Assembly: GCF_000179915.2 (NCBI RefSeq)
Contig: NC_014963.1
Span: 2,976,001 to 3,040,000, forward strand
Source: Terriglobus saanensis SP1PR4
GTDB lineage: Bacteria > Acidobacteriota > Terriglobia > Terriglobales > Acidobacteriaceae
Reading direction: 5' to 3'
DNA: 64,000 nucleotides
Position numbers and translations under genes: made by a program. The notes beneath the pieces are model-generated. The model worked only from the letters and a program-made list of their open reading frames with translations. It was not told where the DNA came from and ran no database searches. This document shows, one piece after another, positions 25,184-34,442 of this stretch. The stretch's first letter is position 1. Every line of letters begins with the position of its first letter.

Positions 25184-26611
25184 ATGCCAACGATCAATCG
25201 TCGAAGACTTCTGAGCGGTTCCGCCGCGACCGGTGCCAGCATCATGGCTGCGTCCTCGGGCTTGAGTGCTGTGAGTAAATTGCTGACACCGCCACGGCAG
25301 GAACTCAAGCTCAAGGGCAATCGCTTCGTAACGTTCTGCATCATGATCAGGACAACGCCGTGGGAAGTCTCGCGTGATGTGAAATTGATGGCGCGCGACG
25401 AGTCCACGTGGCACACGCTGGACGGCGTGCGATCGATGCGCGAGGCATTCGCTCGCTCCAACCCGAACGGCCGCCTCACCTGGGGTTTTACGCTCAACGC
25501 GCTGGAAGACAAACGAACGAACTTTCGTCAGATCAGGGACTATGCCGTGGAATGTCATCAAAAATTTGGGGATGAGGTCTCCTATTTCCCCGGATATTTC
25601 CCTGCGATGTACCTGCCGCGTGAGCGGGTGAATCGCGAGATGACGGAGGCCATTCAGATCATCTCGGAGTTCGTCGGGCAGGGGTATCGCCCGCAGGCAA
25701 TCATGGGTGGTTTTCTTTCAGCCAACAACCTGGCCTATCTGGCGGAGAAGGAAAACATCCACACAGCGCATGCGGTGATCTGGAGTCAGCATGCGATTGA
25801 TGGCGGAGGAGCGGATGGCTCGCCTTCCTACCCTTTCTATCCTTCTGCAGAGCACTTCTGTAAACCGGCGCAGGGCACGTCTGACTTCATCGACTGCGTC
25901 AACCTGGATGGTTGGACGATGGACTTTCTGTGCGCGCGCAGAAGCGGTGCGCTCGATCACAAGATCACCGGATACAACAGCCGCCGCGGTGTCGGACCGA
26001 TTGAGACCTATGTGGGTTGGGGCCTCGATCTGGGGCATCGTGAAGTGATGCATACCCAGTCCATCCACTTCGACGAAGGTTTCATGCGCAACCAATGGGG
26101 ATGGGTGACGAACATCTGGGAAGCACAGATGGTGCATGAGTTTGGGAAAGATCTGATCTGCTCGGCCTTGGAGCGCTGGGTGACCGATACCAAAAAGCGA
26201 TGGCCTGATGTTCACTTCGTCAGCTTTGGAGAGTTCGGATCGATCTGGCGAGGGCAGCACAAAACGAACGAGGACTGGAACTACAGCTTTATCGAACGCG
26301 GATCCGGGCTGGGTGATTCCTACAACAACCTCGAAATCGAGTGGTTCATGAACAAGAATCTTCGTTTGGCGCTCCTCCGAGACTGGCACCAGGAGACGCC
26401 GAAGAAAGTCATCGACTTCACGCGTTACGATCTGCCTGCCCATGAGCCTGCAGATCCCAGCCCGACGCATCCGGCAAAGTCCTGGGACCTGATGAATCGC
26501 ATCAATCAGAAAGGTCTTCGGCGGCAGGATACTCCTGTGTTGCTGAGCGAGTTGAGCCAGGCAGACAGCGATTTTATCTTCGCTTCCCTGCCGCAGCTGA
26601 AAACTTATTGA
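25184..26611 (+). CDS. Tat-exported protein of unknown function (possibly DUF3863/DUF3864)
   Basis: A 475-residue protein with a twin-arginine signal (NRRRLLSGSAATGAS ... AAS) at the N-terminus. The body is rich in aromatic residues with motifs GRLTWGFTLNALED, YFPGYFPAMYLPRERV, HAVIWSQHAIDGGGADGSPSYP and HFVSFGEFGSIWRG, suggesting a TIM-barrel-type or NodB-like carbohydrate-active fold with acids and histidines in loops. I recall similar text in DUF3863/DUF3864 proteins known mainly from Bacteroides, but could not check. Substrate and reaction are unknown. AGGAG sits four bases before the ATG. The APC permease gene follows after 22 bases on the same strand, so a shared transcript is likely. 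Confidence 0.72.
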   Translation: MPTINRRRLLSGSAATGASIMAASSGLSAVSKLLTPPRQELKLKGNRFVTFCIMIRTTPWEVSRDVKLMARDESTWHTLDGVRSMREAFARSNPNGRLTWGFTLNALEDKRTNFRQIRDYAVECHQKFGDEVSYFPGYFPAMYLPRERVNREMTEAIQIISEFVGQGYRPQAIMGGFLSANNLAYLAEKENIHTAHAVIWSQHAIDGGGADGSPSYPFYPSAEHFCKPAQGTSDFIDCVNLDGWTMDFLCARRSGALDHKITGYNSRRGVGPIETYVGWGLDLGHREVMHTQSIHFDEGFMRNQWGWVTNIWEAQMVHEFGKDLICSALERWVTDTKKRWPDVHFVSFGEFGSIWRGQHKTNEDWNYSFIERGSGLGDSYNNLEIEWFMNKNLRLALLRDWHQETPKKVIDFTRYDLPAHEPADPSPTHPAKSWDLMNRINQKGLRRQDTPVLLSELSQADSDFIFASLPQLKTY

Positions 26612-26633
26612 GATAGAGGGACAATGCCGAGGC

Positions 26634-28052
26634 ATGCTAACCTCCAACCACCGCATGCCCAAGCTGACCTCCACCATTCCTCCGCTCCACTCCCCGGACA
26701 TCCCGGGTGAACTTCCGCGTGTGCTCAACGCCTGGCACGCCACGGCCATCGTCGTGGGCATTATCATCGGCTCCGGCATCTTCCTTGTGCCGCGCGAGAT
26801 GATGGCGGCGGTCGGTTCTTCCACGATGGTCTATGCCGTCTGGATCCTCGGCGGCCTGCTCTCGCTCTTCGGCGCGATGACCTACGCCGAGATCGCCGCT
26901 GCCCGACCGCACTACGGTGGCGAGTACGCCTTCCTTCGCGAAGCCTACGGCGACCTCACCGGCTTTCTCTATATGTGGACGAACTTCATCGTCTCCAAGC
27001 CCGCATCGCTCGCCTCCATCGTCGCCGGTCTCACGCGCACGCTCGCCACCTTTGCAATCTTCGGCTTTTTTAACAATCCGGCCTTTCTCCACCTGACATG
27101 GGGAACGGTCGTCGCCATCGGCGCAACCTGGGCCGTTACGGTGCTCGATATTGTCGGCACGCGCAAAGCGGGAGACGTGCAGGTCGCCCTCACGTGGCTC
27201 AAGATCCTGCTCATTGTCATCATCACGGGAGTCTGCTTCGTTGCCGCTGGTCCGCTCGGCCACTGGCACAACTTCTCTACCCTCTACACCGGAGCGACGG
27301 GTGGCTTCTCAGGCTTCATGATTGCGCTCATCGCCGCGCTCTGGGCGTACGATGGCTGGTCAGACGTGGTCGCCGTCGCCGGAGAGGTCCGCAACCCGCA
27401 GCGCAACTTACCCCTCGCGCTCGTCGGTGGAGTCGCCCTCGTCGGTGCGCTCTACATGCTCACCAACGCCGCTATCCAATACATTCTTCCCGCAGCGTCG
27501 CTTGCAGCCGCAGACCGCCCCGCCGCCGATGCCCTTCGCCTCATCGTCGGACCATGGGGAGCGGGACTCGTCTCTATCGGCATGGCCGTCAGCATTACGG
27601 CCACCTTGGTAGGCTCTTCGCTCTCAGGCGCTCGCGTACCCTTCGCCGCAGCGCGCAACGGCCTGTTCTTCCCTTCGATCGCGCGAGTCAATCCGCGCTT
27701 TCAGACGCCAGCAAATGCGCTTGTGCTCCAGGCGGTTCTGGCAACGCTTATTTTGTTTATGATCGGAAAGTTCCAGGCGCTCTTTTCACTGGCAATCTTC
27801 TCGGAGTGGGTCTTCTACGGTCTCGCCGCCAGCACGATCTTCGTCTTCCGTAAGCGAGATACCGCACCACGACCGTATAGCGTCACCGGCTATCCGGTCG
27901 TGCCGGTGCTTTTCATCCTGTCTGCTCTTGTGCTCGTGGTCTTCTCGTTCAGGGCCGAACCGAGAAACTCCTTCTACGGAACGCTGGCGATCCTTGCAGG
28001 GGTTCCTGTGTTTCTGTGGTTCAAGCGAACCGCTTCAAAGGGCGAGATCTAG
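26634..28052 (+). CDS. APC-superfamily amino acid permease (LAT-like)
   Basis: A 472-residue inner-membrane transporter with about 12 helices. The first helix carries the unwound substrate-binding motif IIGSGIFLVP (G-S/A-G of the APC fold), followed by YAEIAAARPHYGGEYAFLREAYG, a strong match to the L-amino-acid transporter/exchanger branch. Substrate cannot be predicted beyond an amino acid or related compound. No good ribosome binding site stands before the first ATG; a second ATG seven codons in (26655) is possible. It lies directly after the Tat-exported protein gene, suggesting co-transcription, and repeat R6 follows the stop. Confidence 0.9.
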   Translation: MLTSNHRMPKLTSTIPPLHSPDIPGELPRVLNAWHATAIVVGIIIGSGIFLVPREMMAAVGSSTMVYAVWILGGLLSLFGAMTYAEIAAARPHYGGEYAFLREAYGDLTGFLYMWTNFIVSKPASLASIVAGLTRTLATFAIFGFFNNPAFLHLTWGTVVAIGATWAVTVLDIVGTRKAGDVQVALTWLKILLIVIITGVCFVAAGPLGHWHNFSTLYTGATGGFSGFMIALIAALWAYDGWSDVVAVAGEVRNPQRNLPLALVGGVALVGALYMLTNAAIQYILPAASLAAADRPAADALRLIVGPWGAGLVSIGMAVSITATLVGSSLSGARVPFAAARNGLFFPSIARVNPRFQTPANALVLQAVLATLILFMIGKFQALFSLAIFSEWVFYGLAASTIFVFRKRDTAPRPYSVTGYPVVPVLFILSALVLVVFSFRAEPRNSFYGTLAILAGVPVFLWFKRTASKGEI

Positions 28053-28060
28053 TTTCAAAC

Positions 28061-28144
28061 AGCAGATCCCTTCGCTTTTTGAATGCGGTTCGCGCGTTAC
28101 GCGAAGGCCCACACATCGCAAAGAGCGCGATGTATGGGGCACCC
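28061..28144. repeat. Degenerate composite dispersed repeat, copy R6
   Basis: It begins with CAGATCCCTTCGCTTTTTGAA (truncated module A on the minus strand), then a TTCGCGCG..CGCGAA hairpin reminiscent of B, then module C (CACATCGC, AAAGAGC, GCGATGTATGGGGCAC). It lies between convergent permease and glgA genes. Confidence 0.6.
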
Positions 28145-28173
28145 GGTTCTGTGGTCTTTTGAAGAGCTGCAGA

Positions 28174-29628
28174 TCAGGACCAGGCGCGACGCTCGATCAC
28201 CCGTTCGTAGACTTCCACGTACGCCTTTGTGCTGATTTCCCAGTCGTGATTTTCGGCCATGCCGCGACGCATCATGCCTTCCCACTGTTCCTTATTGCGG
28301 AAGGTAGCCAGGGCGCGTTTGATCGCGTCGAAGAAGTCCCAGGCGTTGTATCCCCAGAACTTGAATCCGTTGCCGCCGCCGTCGTGCTGCTCGTCGATGG
28401 TATCTTCCAGACCGCCCGTAGCGCGGACGACCGGTACGGTTCCATACTTCAACGAGTAGATCTGGTTCAGTCCGCACGGCTCGTAGCGGGAAGGCATCAG
28501 GAAGATGTCCGCGCCCGCTTCAATCTTGTGCGCGACCACGTTGTCGTACTTGATCTGCACGCGCACCTTATCGGGATAGCGCTCCGCAAGCTCCGTAAAC
28601 AGGCGCTCGTAGTACTCCTCGCCGTTGCCAAGCACGACCAGCGCAATGTCTTCCTTTACCAGTTCATCCGCGATCTGCGCCACAAAGTCGAGGCCTTTCT
28701 GCGTGGCCAGACGCGAAACGATCCCGAGTACCGGCGTCTCATCGCCGATGTGATCAAGACCAAAGGCGTGCAGCAGATCGCGTCGGCATGCCTTCTTTCC
28801 GGACAGATCTTCCGGCGTGTAATGCGCCGCGATGTTCCTGTCCGTGGCAGGGTTCCACTCCCCGTAATCCACGCCATTTAAAATTCCGAAGAGATCGCCG
28901 CCGCGTTGACGGAACGTATCCTCCAGACCACTGCCAAACTCAGAGGTCTGGATTTCTTTGGCGTACGTCTGGCTGACCGTCGTGAGAGCGTCCGAATACA
29001 CCGCGCCACCCTTGAGGAAGTTCAGCGTGTCGTTCTGCTCCAGCTTGGTAAAGGTGAACATATCCCAGGGCAGGAGAAGCGTCTCGATCGTCCTGGGCGG
29101 AAACCAGCCCTGATAGCCAGCGTTATGAATCGTCAGGACGCTCGGCACTTTGCGCAGGACGGGATCGAAATAGTAAACCGAACGAAGAAGCACGCTGACC
29201 ATCGCCGTCTGCCAGTCATGCACGTGGAAGATGTCCGGAACGCCAAGAATCTTCGTCGCCTCAATCACCGCGCGGCTGAAACAGCCGAAGCGCTCCGCGT
29301 TGTCCGGATAGTCGCCGGAGGGTGTGGCATAAAGGCTCTCGCGATCGAAGAGTTCCGGAATGTCGACAAAGTACACCTGCGCTCCGTTTTGTTCCCCGGC
29401 ATCGAGGATCCGGGCAAAGCGGTTGTAGGTTGGAAACGGAATCGTGAGGCTTTCGATCTTCGCCGGGAGGTTCGGCATGGCGCGCGCCACCTGTCGGTAA
29501 TAGGGAATGAACGTCGTGACGCGATGCCCGAGCTTCTTTAACTCTGCCGGCAGAGCGCCCACCACGTCCGCCAATCCACCCGTCTTTGCAAACGGTACAC
29601 ACTCTGAAGCCGCAAACACTACATGCAT
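28174..29628 (-). CDS. glgA: Glycogen synthase (ADP-glucose)
   Basis: A 484-residue GT5 glycosyltransferase that adds glucose from ADP-glucose to the non-reducing end of alpha-1,4-glucan. The N-terminal KTGGLADVVGALP motif (Lys15) binds the sugar nucleotide. The C-terminal half has the GT-B Rossmann region with PVLGIVSRLATQKG, FLMPSRYEPCGLNQ (catalytic Glu) and the Gly-rich ATGGLEDTI. Length is standard. AGGGAGA stands upstream of the ATG. No other glg genes are adjacent, so the remaining glycogen pathway is elsewhere. It is divergent from rsmA with 88 bases between. Confidence 0.96.
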   Translation of the reverse strand: MHVVFAASECVPFAKTGGLADVVGALPAELKKLGHRVTTFIPYYRQVARAMPNLPAKIESLTIPFPTYNRFARILDAGEQNGAQVYFVDIPELFDRESLYATPSGDYPDNAERFGCFSRAVIEATKILGVPDIFHVHDWQTAMVSVLLRSVYYFDPVLRKVPSVLTIHNAGYQGWFPPRTIETLLLPWDMFTFTKLEQNDTLNFLKGGAVYSDALTTVSQTYAKEIQTSEFGSGLEDTFRQRGGDLFGILNGVDYGEWNPATDRNIAAHYTPEDLSGKKACRRDLLHAFGLDHIGDETPVLGIVSRLATQKGLDFVAQIADELVKEDIALVVLGNGEEYYERLFTELAERYPDKVRVQIKYDNVVAHKIEAGADIFLMPSRYEPCGLNQIYSLKYGTVPVVRATGGLEDTIDEQHDGGGNGFKFWGYNAWDFFDAIKRALATFRNKEQWEGMMRRGMAENHDWEISTKAYVEVYERVIERRAWS

Positions 29629-29716
29629 CGAAATCTCCCTGCCCTGCCAAACCGTTAGTCTATATAGCTATGGATGCTAATACTTCATACTTCGTCGCAC
29701 TTGGGATGCGATAGCC

Positions 29717-30511
29717 GTGGCCCAACCGCGCAAGCCTAAACTGGGCCAGAACTTTCTCGTCGACGACGGGGCGCGCCATCGCATTGCCGATGCGCTCGGC
29801 GATGTCTCTCAACGGACGGTCCTTGAGATCGGGCCAGGTCACGGATCGATCACCAGTATCCTCGCCGAACGCGCCAAAAAGCTGATCTGCATTGAACTCG
29901 ACCGTTCGCTTGCACCGGAGCTGCGCTTCAAATTTCGAAATCATCCCAATGTAGAAATCATAGAAGCAGACGTTCTGCATGCGGATTTTGCTGCACTTCT
30001 TGGCGAAGACGAGACTGCAGATCTTGTCGGCAATCTTCCGTACTACATCACCTCCGACATCCTTCTGCATCTCTACGCGCAGAGTGAACGCCTGCGTATG
30101 GCCGTGGTGATGATGCAGCGCGAAGTGGCGGACCGCATCTCCGCATCGCCTGGCACGCGGGACTTCGGTCTGCTCTCGGCCACGTCCCAGATGTATGCGG
30201 ATGTTGAGAATCTCTTCACCCTTCCGCCGGAGGCTTTTTCTCCTCCACCGGATGTCCATTCGTCTGTCCTGCGGCTGACCTTCGCTCCGCGCTTTGCTGA
30301 GCTGCACGTCGAAGCCAAACCGTTCGATGCATTCCTGAAGATGTGTTTTCAGCAGAAGCGGAAGACTCTTTCCAACAATCTGCGGGCAGGCGGCGTATCG
30401 CCCGAGCGCATCGCTGCAGCATGCGCGCAGACGGACGTATCACCCACCGTGCGTGCGGAAGCGATGACGCTGGAAGCCCTGGCCAGCATGCACCGCGAAC
30501 TCCGGATGTAA
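29717..30511 (+). CDS. rsmA: 16S rRNA (adenine1518-N6/adenine1519-N6) dimethyltransferase
   Basis: RsmA (KsgA) dimethylates two adjacent adenosines in the loop of helix 45 of 16S rRNA late in 30S assembly. The 264-residue product shows LGQNFLVDD (11-17 region), the SAM-binding VLEIGPGHGS (35-44), the acidic LICIELDRSL, and the catalytic NLPYYI (106-111). The start is GTG at 29717; an upstream ATG meets a stop at once. A normal-length, intact copy. It converges with the FecR-domain gene, the two stops being only five bases apart without a clear terminator. Confidence 0.95.
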   Translation: MAQPRKPKLGQNFLVDDGARHRIADALGDVSQRTVLEIGPGHGSITSILAERAKKLICIELDRSLAPELRFKFRNHPNVEIIEADVLHADFAALLGEDETADLVGNLPYYITSDILLHLYAQSERLRMAVVMMQREVADRISASPGTRDFGLLSATSQMYADVENLFTLPPEAFSPPPDVHSSVLRLTFAPRFAELHVEAKPFDAFLKMCFQQKRKTLSNNLRAGGVSPERIAAACAQTDVSPTVRAEAMTLEALASMHRELRM

Positions 30512-30515
30512 GAAC

Positions 30516-32357
30516 CTATTTCGGTGCAACAGGAGCAGCCCGTGGTGCCGGTGGTGGTGAAGCGGGACGGGGAGCAGGCGGCGTATGGAACTGTGGCTGC
30601 TGCACGGGCGCTGGCCGTGGTTGTTGTGTTGGCGTTGGCTGGAACGCTGGTCGCGTCTGCGTGGGTACAACGGGAGCAGAACGTACCGGGGCCGCAGGTT
30701 GTGGCTGGAAGGTAGGCGCCGCGTTTGCTGCCGGGGGATGAGACTGGCCCGTGGGATTGCGAACCTGCTGTGGCACAGGTGTTTCCTGTGAGCCTGGAGC
30801 TTGTTGATGGTGGTTTTGCAATCCGTTCCAATTGGGCCGTGTTGTCGGCGCAATGTCCGTCGCGGGCGCCGTGGGGTTAGGTTGGTGACCACGAACGCCG
30901 GTTCCGGTGCCATTCCAGTTGGGGCGCGAGGTGCCGGACGCGGGCTGCGGCACACCGTTTGCAGGATGAACGGCCGCGCCAGGAATGCTTGGCGCTCCGG
31001 TGACAGAACGGCCTCCTACAGAGGTCCAGCCTGCTCCCGGAACAATCACGGCATTCGGTTGCGTCGGAGGGATGCCCATGGATGGCCGTTGCGTCGCCGG
31101 GTCTACGGGGAAGTCCCGCCGCAGGCCAGCGCCGACGGCGCTCCCACCGCGCTGAGTGTAGCCTCCCAGGCGACGAAGCGGCGTTACCGGATGTCCATTG
31201 AAGATTGCTGTGCGTCCACTGTCCTGCACACGGACAGAATTCGAGGCAAAGCTATTGCGGACCGGGACGATCGGCCGCAGATGAAACTGCTCGCCAGGAC
31301 GCGGTCTGGGACCGGTAACCGGGCGGATGGGGAGACGGTATCCCGGCGGGGAACGGCGTATCCGCAGACCCGCGTTGCCATATCCGCTGTATCCCCAACC
31401 CGCGCCAAAAGTGTTGCATCCCGTCGCCTGCCAACCCCAGCCAAAGCCGTTCCAGTAGTTCCAGTTTCCGCAACGGAAGGGCGTCCATCCCCACGCATAC
31501 GATGAGGCCCAGACATAGCCGCTCGGGTAGTAGACCCAGCTTCCATTGCCGTAGGGATCGAATCCTGAAGCATCTGCCCCCGTGGGCTGCCAGACGAGGC
31601 CTTCGCCGGGAAGGTTGTACCAGTTCCCGTAGGCATCGAGGTCGGACCAGCCGTAGCCCTGTGTGCCTTCGAGTGTGTCGCGTGCCTCGGTGCGCTGGTT
31701 CGCTTCATTCAGTGCTTCCTGATCGCGATCTTCGTTCCATTTGTCCCAGGTCTGTTCCGAAACGCCCTGCGAAAGAAAGTAGCGTGTGTTGTCGGACTCG
31801 TCTCCACGAAGCGTTTCGCCACTTTTAAGGACAGCAGAAAATCCACCCTGACGCGACACAGAGACGGAGCCCTGGAGCACACTGATTTCGGCCGGAAGCG
31901 CGTCCATGCCGATACGAAAGACGGAGTTCTCCTGCGGAGCAATCTGCTCTCCCGCTGCGTCCACAAAGTAAGTCGAAGTTCCGGAGGCCCGCGTTTCAAA
32001 ATAAAGGAGGCCCGTAAGAGGCTGAATCTGGGTCGACATGTGGTTCGAGTTATCGAGGTCCAGCGCGTTCAAAGAGATGGAACTGTTGGGCGTCAGACGC
32101 ACGACACTGCCATCTTCAAATTCGATCTCTGTCTGGCCGTCATCGCCGGTGGCAATACGCTGCCCGGCGACTGCGGGCATATTGAGCTGCACGGCAAAGC
32201 TTTGGCCGTTGCCATCCACGGTCACGGAACCCGAAAGGAAGCTGATGCGGGCGGTACGGACAGGAGGAGTATTCTGGCCCTGGTCGTCCTGAGAAAACAA
32301 TGGCAGAGCCAAAGCGAGCGTGAGCGGCAACAACCAGAGATTTCTTACAGAACGCAT
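30516..32357 (-). CDS. FecR-domain/DUF6600 protein with Pro/Gln-rich tail
   Basis: The start at ATG 32357 has GAGGAGAG upstream and gives a clean signal peptide (MRSVRNLWLLPLTLALALPLFSQ). The 613-residue product has a FecR-like sandwich domain (about 35-190: VRTARISFLSGSVTVDG ... EDGSVVRLTPNSSISL), then a DUF6600-like aromatic stretch (about 230-320) with repeated W-x-x-Y-G-x-W units (YGNWYNLPGEGLVWQPTG, WTPFRCGNW), and finally some 270 residues of low-complexity Pro/Gln/Ala/Thr. FecR domains normally transmit signals to ECF sigma factors, but no sigma factor or receptor is here and there is no membrane helix beyond the signal. A periplasmic or envelope scaffold role seems more likely. Confidence 0.8.
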   Translation of the reverse strand: MRSVRNLWLLPLTLALALPLFSQDDQGQNTPPVRTARISFLSGSVTVDGNGQSFAVQLNMPAVAGQRIATGDDGQTEIEFEDGSVVRLTPNSSISLNALDLDNSNHMSTQIQPLTGLLYFETRASGTSTYFVDAAGEQIAPQENSVFRIGMDALPAEISVLQGSVSVSRQGGFSAVLKSGETLRGDESDNTRYFLSQGVSEQTWDKWNEDRDQEALNEANQRTEARDTLEGTQGYGWSDLDAYGNWYNLPGEGLVWQPTGADASGFDPYGNGSWVYYPSGYVWASSYAWGWTPFRCGNWNYWNGFGWGWQATGCNTFGAGWGYSGYGNAGLRIRRSPPGYRLPIRPVTGPRPRPGEQFHLRPIVPVRNSFASNSVRVQDSGRTAIFNGHPVTPLRRLGGYTQRGGSAVGAGLRRDFPVDPATQRPSMGIPPTQPNAVIVPGAGWTSVGGRSVTGAPSIPGAAVHPANGVPQPASGTSRPNWNGTGTGVRGHQPNPTAPATDIAPTTRPNWNGLQNHHQQAPGSQETPVPQQVRNPTGQSHPPAANAAPTFQPQPAAPVRSAPVVPTQTRPAFQPTPTQQPRPAPVQQPQFHTPPAPRPASPPPAPRAAPVAPK

Positions 32358-32458
32358 TCGACTCTCCTCATGCACGCTTTGTCCGGAAAAGCCGGGATAA
32401 AGCGCCAATCGCTTATCTTAGACCCTTAACGCGAGAGAAAGACACGCGAGGTCTCGAC

Positions 32459-33109
32459 CTAATTTGAGGCGAGTTCCAACAAATGGACGGCTTTGACTCG
32501 TACGCGGTCCAGCACATGCGTATCCGCCGCGATGGAACGAAGGGTTTCTGCGATGGATTGCAGTTCCAGAGCGTTCCCTTCCGCTGCGGCCTTGGAGAGA
32601 TTGATCATCTCCTTGTCCAGACCAAGCCGATCGTACCGATGTAGACGGGCCAGCTCTGCGCCGCTCTCCAGGGTCAAGGCGATGGCTTGCCCGATGTCCG
32701 CAACCTGAAGCAACGGTTTGTTGTCGCTGTAGTTGAAAGCGCACGTGGCAGAGGTGCCGTCGGTGGTGAAGATGACTGTCTTCATGCCCATATTGGCAAG
32801 GTTCTTTGCCTTCGTCTCGCATGGCTGCATGCCATGCGAGGAGCGAAGGAGCGCTTCGAGTTTCACAGACGTCGCCGCAGACATGATGAAAGTGGATGAG
32901 GGCGGAGGTAGAGCATCTTCCCTGCGCGCGGTAAAGACGGTCGATCCATCCGCTTCGCGCGCGATCTTCCACCACGGTAAGGTCAGGCCCGGTCGCTCGA
33001 ACTCCATCGACCACTTAAATCCAGAGGAAGCTGGAGGGACGGAGGGAGCACTCTGCGACACGACAGGCACGGCCAGAAGGTATAGGTATAGGAGGGCAAG
33101 ACGCTTCAT
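32459..33109 (-). CDS. Secreted protein of unknown function
   Basis: A 216-residue product with a Sec signal (MKRLALLYLYLLAVPVVSQSAP). After a Pro/Ser linker the mature protein is mixed alpha/beta with a motif-poor central part (FIMSAATSVKLEALLRSSHGMQPCETKAKNLANMGMKTVIF) and a pair of cysteines (near residues 97 and 120) that could form a disulfide. The C-terminal third is helical. I do not recognise a family. It overlaps the end of ruvC by four bases (ATGA), so it is translationally coupled to a DNA-repair gene, an odd pairing for an exported protein. Confidence 0.65.
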   Translation of the reverse strand: MKRLALLYLYLLAVPVVSQSAPSVPPASSGFKWSMEFERPGLTLPWWKIAREADGSTVFTARREDALPPPSSTFIMSAATSVKLEALLRSSHGMQPCETKAKNLANMGMKTVIFTTDGTSATCAFNYSDNKPLLQVADIGQAIALTLESGAELARLHRYDRLGLDKEMINLSKAAAEGNALELQSIAETLRSIAADTHVLDRVRVKAVHLLELASN

Positions 33110-33612
33110 CGACCGCCCTGGAGCAGAAGCGTCTGCGCGGTGTGGATGTGGCAGATGGCGATGGCGAGCGCGTCGGCGGCGTCGGCTGGTTCCGGCGCCT
33201 TTTCCAGATCGAGGAGACGGGCGACCATGAACTGAACCTGCTCTTTCGCGGCGAGGCCGTAGCCTACGACGGCGGATTTGATGGAGAGCGGAGCGTATTC
33301 CGCCACCTGCAGACCGCAGCTCGCCGCTGCCAGCATAGCGACTCCGCGAACATGACCGAGCTTGAGTGCCGATTTGGCATTCGCCGCAAAAAAGACGTCC
33401 TCGATGGCGACGACTTCCGGTTCGTATGCCGTGATCAGGCCGGTCAGTTCCACGTAAACCTGTTGCAGGCGCTCCGGGGTCTTGTGTTTCTTATGGAGCT
33501 TGATGGCTCCAGCGGCGATGGGGACGAGACGCTGCCGTTTGCCGGAATCGTCGACTTCGACGACGCCCCAGCCGGTGTACTCCGTTCCACAATCGATGCC
33601 GAAGACGCGCAT
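33106..33612 (-). CDS. ruvC: Holliday junction resolvase RuvC
   Basis: RuvC nicks Holliday junctions symmetrically together with RuvAB. The 168-residue protein has the four catalytic acids at Asp7 (VFGIDCGTEYTG), Glu71 (VVAIEDVFFAAN), Asp144 and Asp147 (PADAADALAIAICH). The usual DPG after strand 1 is replaced by DCG, a small variation. No ruvA or ruvB is adjacent. The downstream secreted-protein gene overlaps by ATGA. Confidence 0.93.
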   Translation of the reverse strand: MRVFGIDCGTEYTGWGVVEVDDSGKRQRLVPIAAGAIKLHKKHKTPERLQQVYVELTGLITAYEPEVVAIEDVFFAANAKSALKLGHVRGVAMLAAASCGLQVAEYAPLSIKSAVVGYGLAAKEQVQFMVARLLDLEKAPEPADAADALAIAICHIHTAQTLLLQGGR

Positions 33613-33662
33613 ACCCTGAGTCTACGGAGTTCCGCGCCGGAGCGGTATAGCGAAAGAAGCTC

Positions 33663-34442
33663 CTAGCGCGAGATTCCGTCCAAGGGAGAGCTCGCGGTGG
33701 CGTAAAGTTTGCGCGGCATGCGTCCTGCCAAAAAAGCTTCGCGCCCGGCGATCACGGCATGCTTCATGGCAAAGGCCATGCCAACCGGATCCTTCGCTGC
33801 CGCTACCGCCGAGTTGACGAGGACGGCGTCATAACCAAGCTCCATGGCGATCGCAGCGTCCGAGGCGGTACCAATTCCGGCGTCGAGAATAAGCGGAACT
33901 TCATCAATCAGCTCTCGCAGGATGCGGAGGTTCGCCATGTTCTGCAGACCCAGACCGGAACCGATGGGAGATCCCAGAGGCATGACCGCAGATGCACCCG
34001 CATCAATTAATTTCTTCGCAAATACAATATCATCAGTGGTATACGGAAGAACCTTGAAGCCTTCCTTCACTAGAACCTGGGTTGCTGTTAACGTTCCTGC
34101 CACGTCCGGGTAAAGCGTTCTCTGGTCTCCGATGACCTCGATCTTCACCCAGTCCGAGAGGCCCACTTCGCGGCCGAGGCGCGCTGCTCGGATGGCCTCT
34201 TCCCCTGTGTAACAACCAGCGGTGTTGGGCAGGAGGAAGAATTTTGCGGGATCGATAAAGTCGAGCAGCGAGTCCTTCGTGCGGTCGAGTTCCACGCGAC
34301 GGACAGCAACCGTCACCATCTCTGCACCGCTGGCTTCAATGGCGGCTTTGGTTTCAGGGCCGTCCTTGTACTTGCCTGTTCCTACGATGAGACGGGATTG
34401 GAAGGTGCGACCGGCGATGACAAGGGGTTCCATAGACTCCAT
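33663..34442 (-). CDS. thiG: Thiazole synthase
   Basis: ThiG forms the thiazole phosphate moiety of thiamine from deoxyxylulose phosphate, dehydroglycine or iminoacetate, and sulfur carried by ThiS thiocarboxylate. The 259-residue TIM barrel has the Schiff-base Lys100 in [10 protein letters not shown], and phosphate-binding loops [13 protein letters not shown] and [13 protein letters not shown]. Full length. Two in-frame ATGs (34442 and 34433) are possible. thiS, thiO/H or thiE are not adjacent, and I could not find a TPP riboswitch (CTGAGA ... ACCTGA core) upstream. Confidence 0.94.
   Translation of the reverse strand: MESMEPLVIAGRTFQSRLIVGTGKYKDGPETKAAIEASGAEMVTVAVRRVELDRTKDSLLDFIDPAKFFLLPNTAGCYTGEEAIRAARLGREVGLSDWVKIEVIGDQRTLYPDVAGTLTATQVLVKEGFKVLPYTTDDIVFAKKLIDAGASAVMPLGSPIGSGLGLQNMANLRILRELIDEVPLILDAGIGTASDAAIAMELGYDAVLVNSAVAAAKDPVGMAFAMKHAVIAGREAFLAGRMPRKLYATASSPLDGISR

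Noticed and set aside
29660-30307. 215-codon frame antisense to rsmA
   Set aside because: Overlaps a complete rsmA with all methyltransferase motifs; no homology visible.
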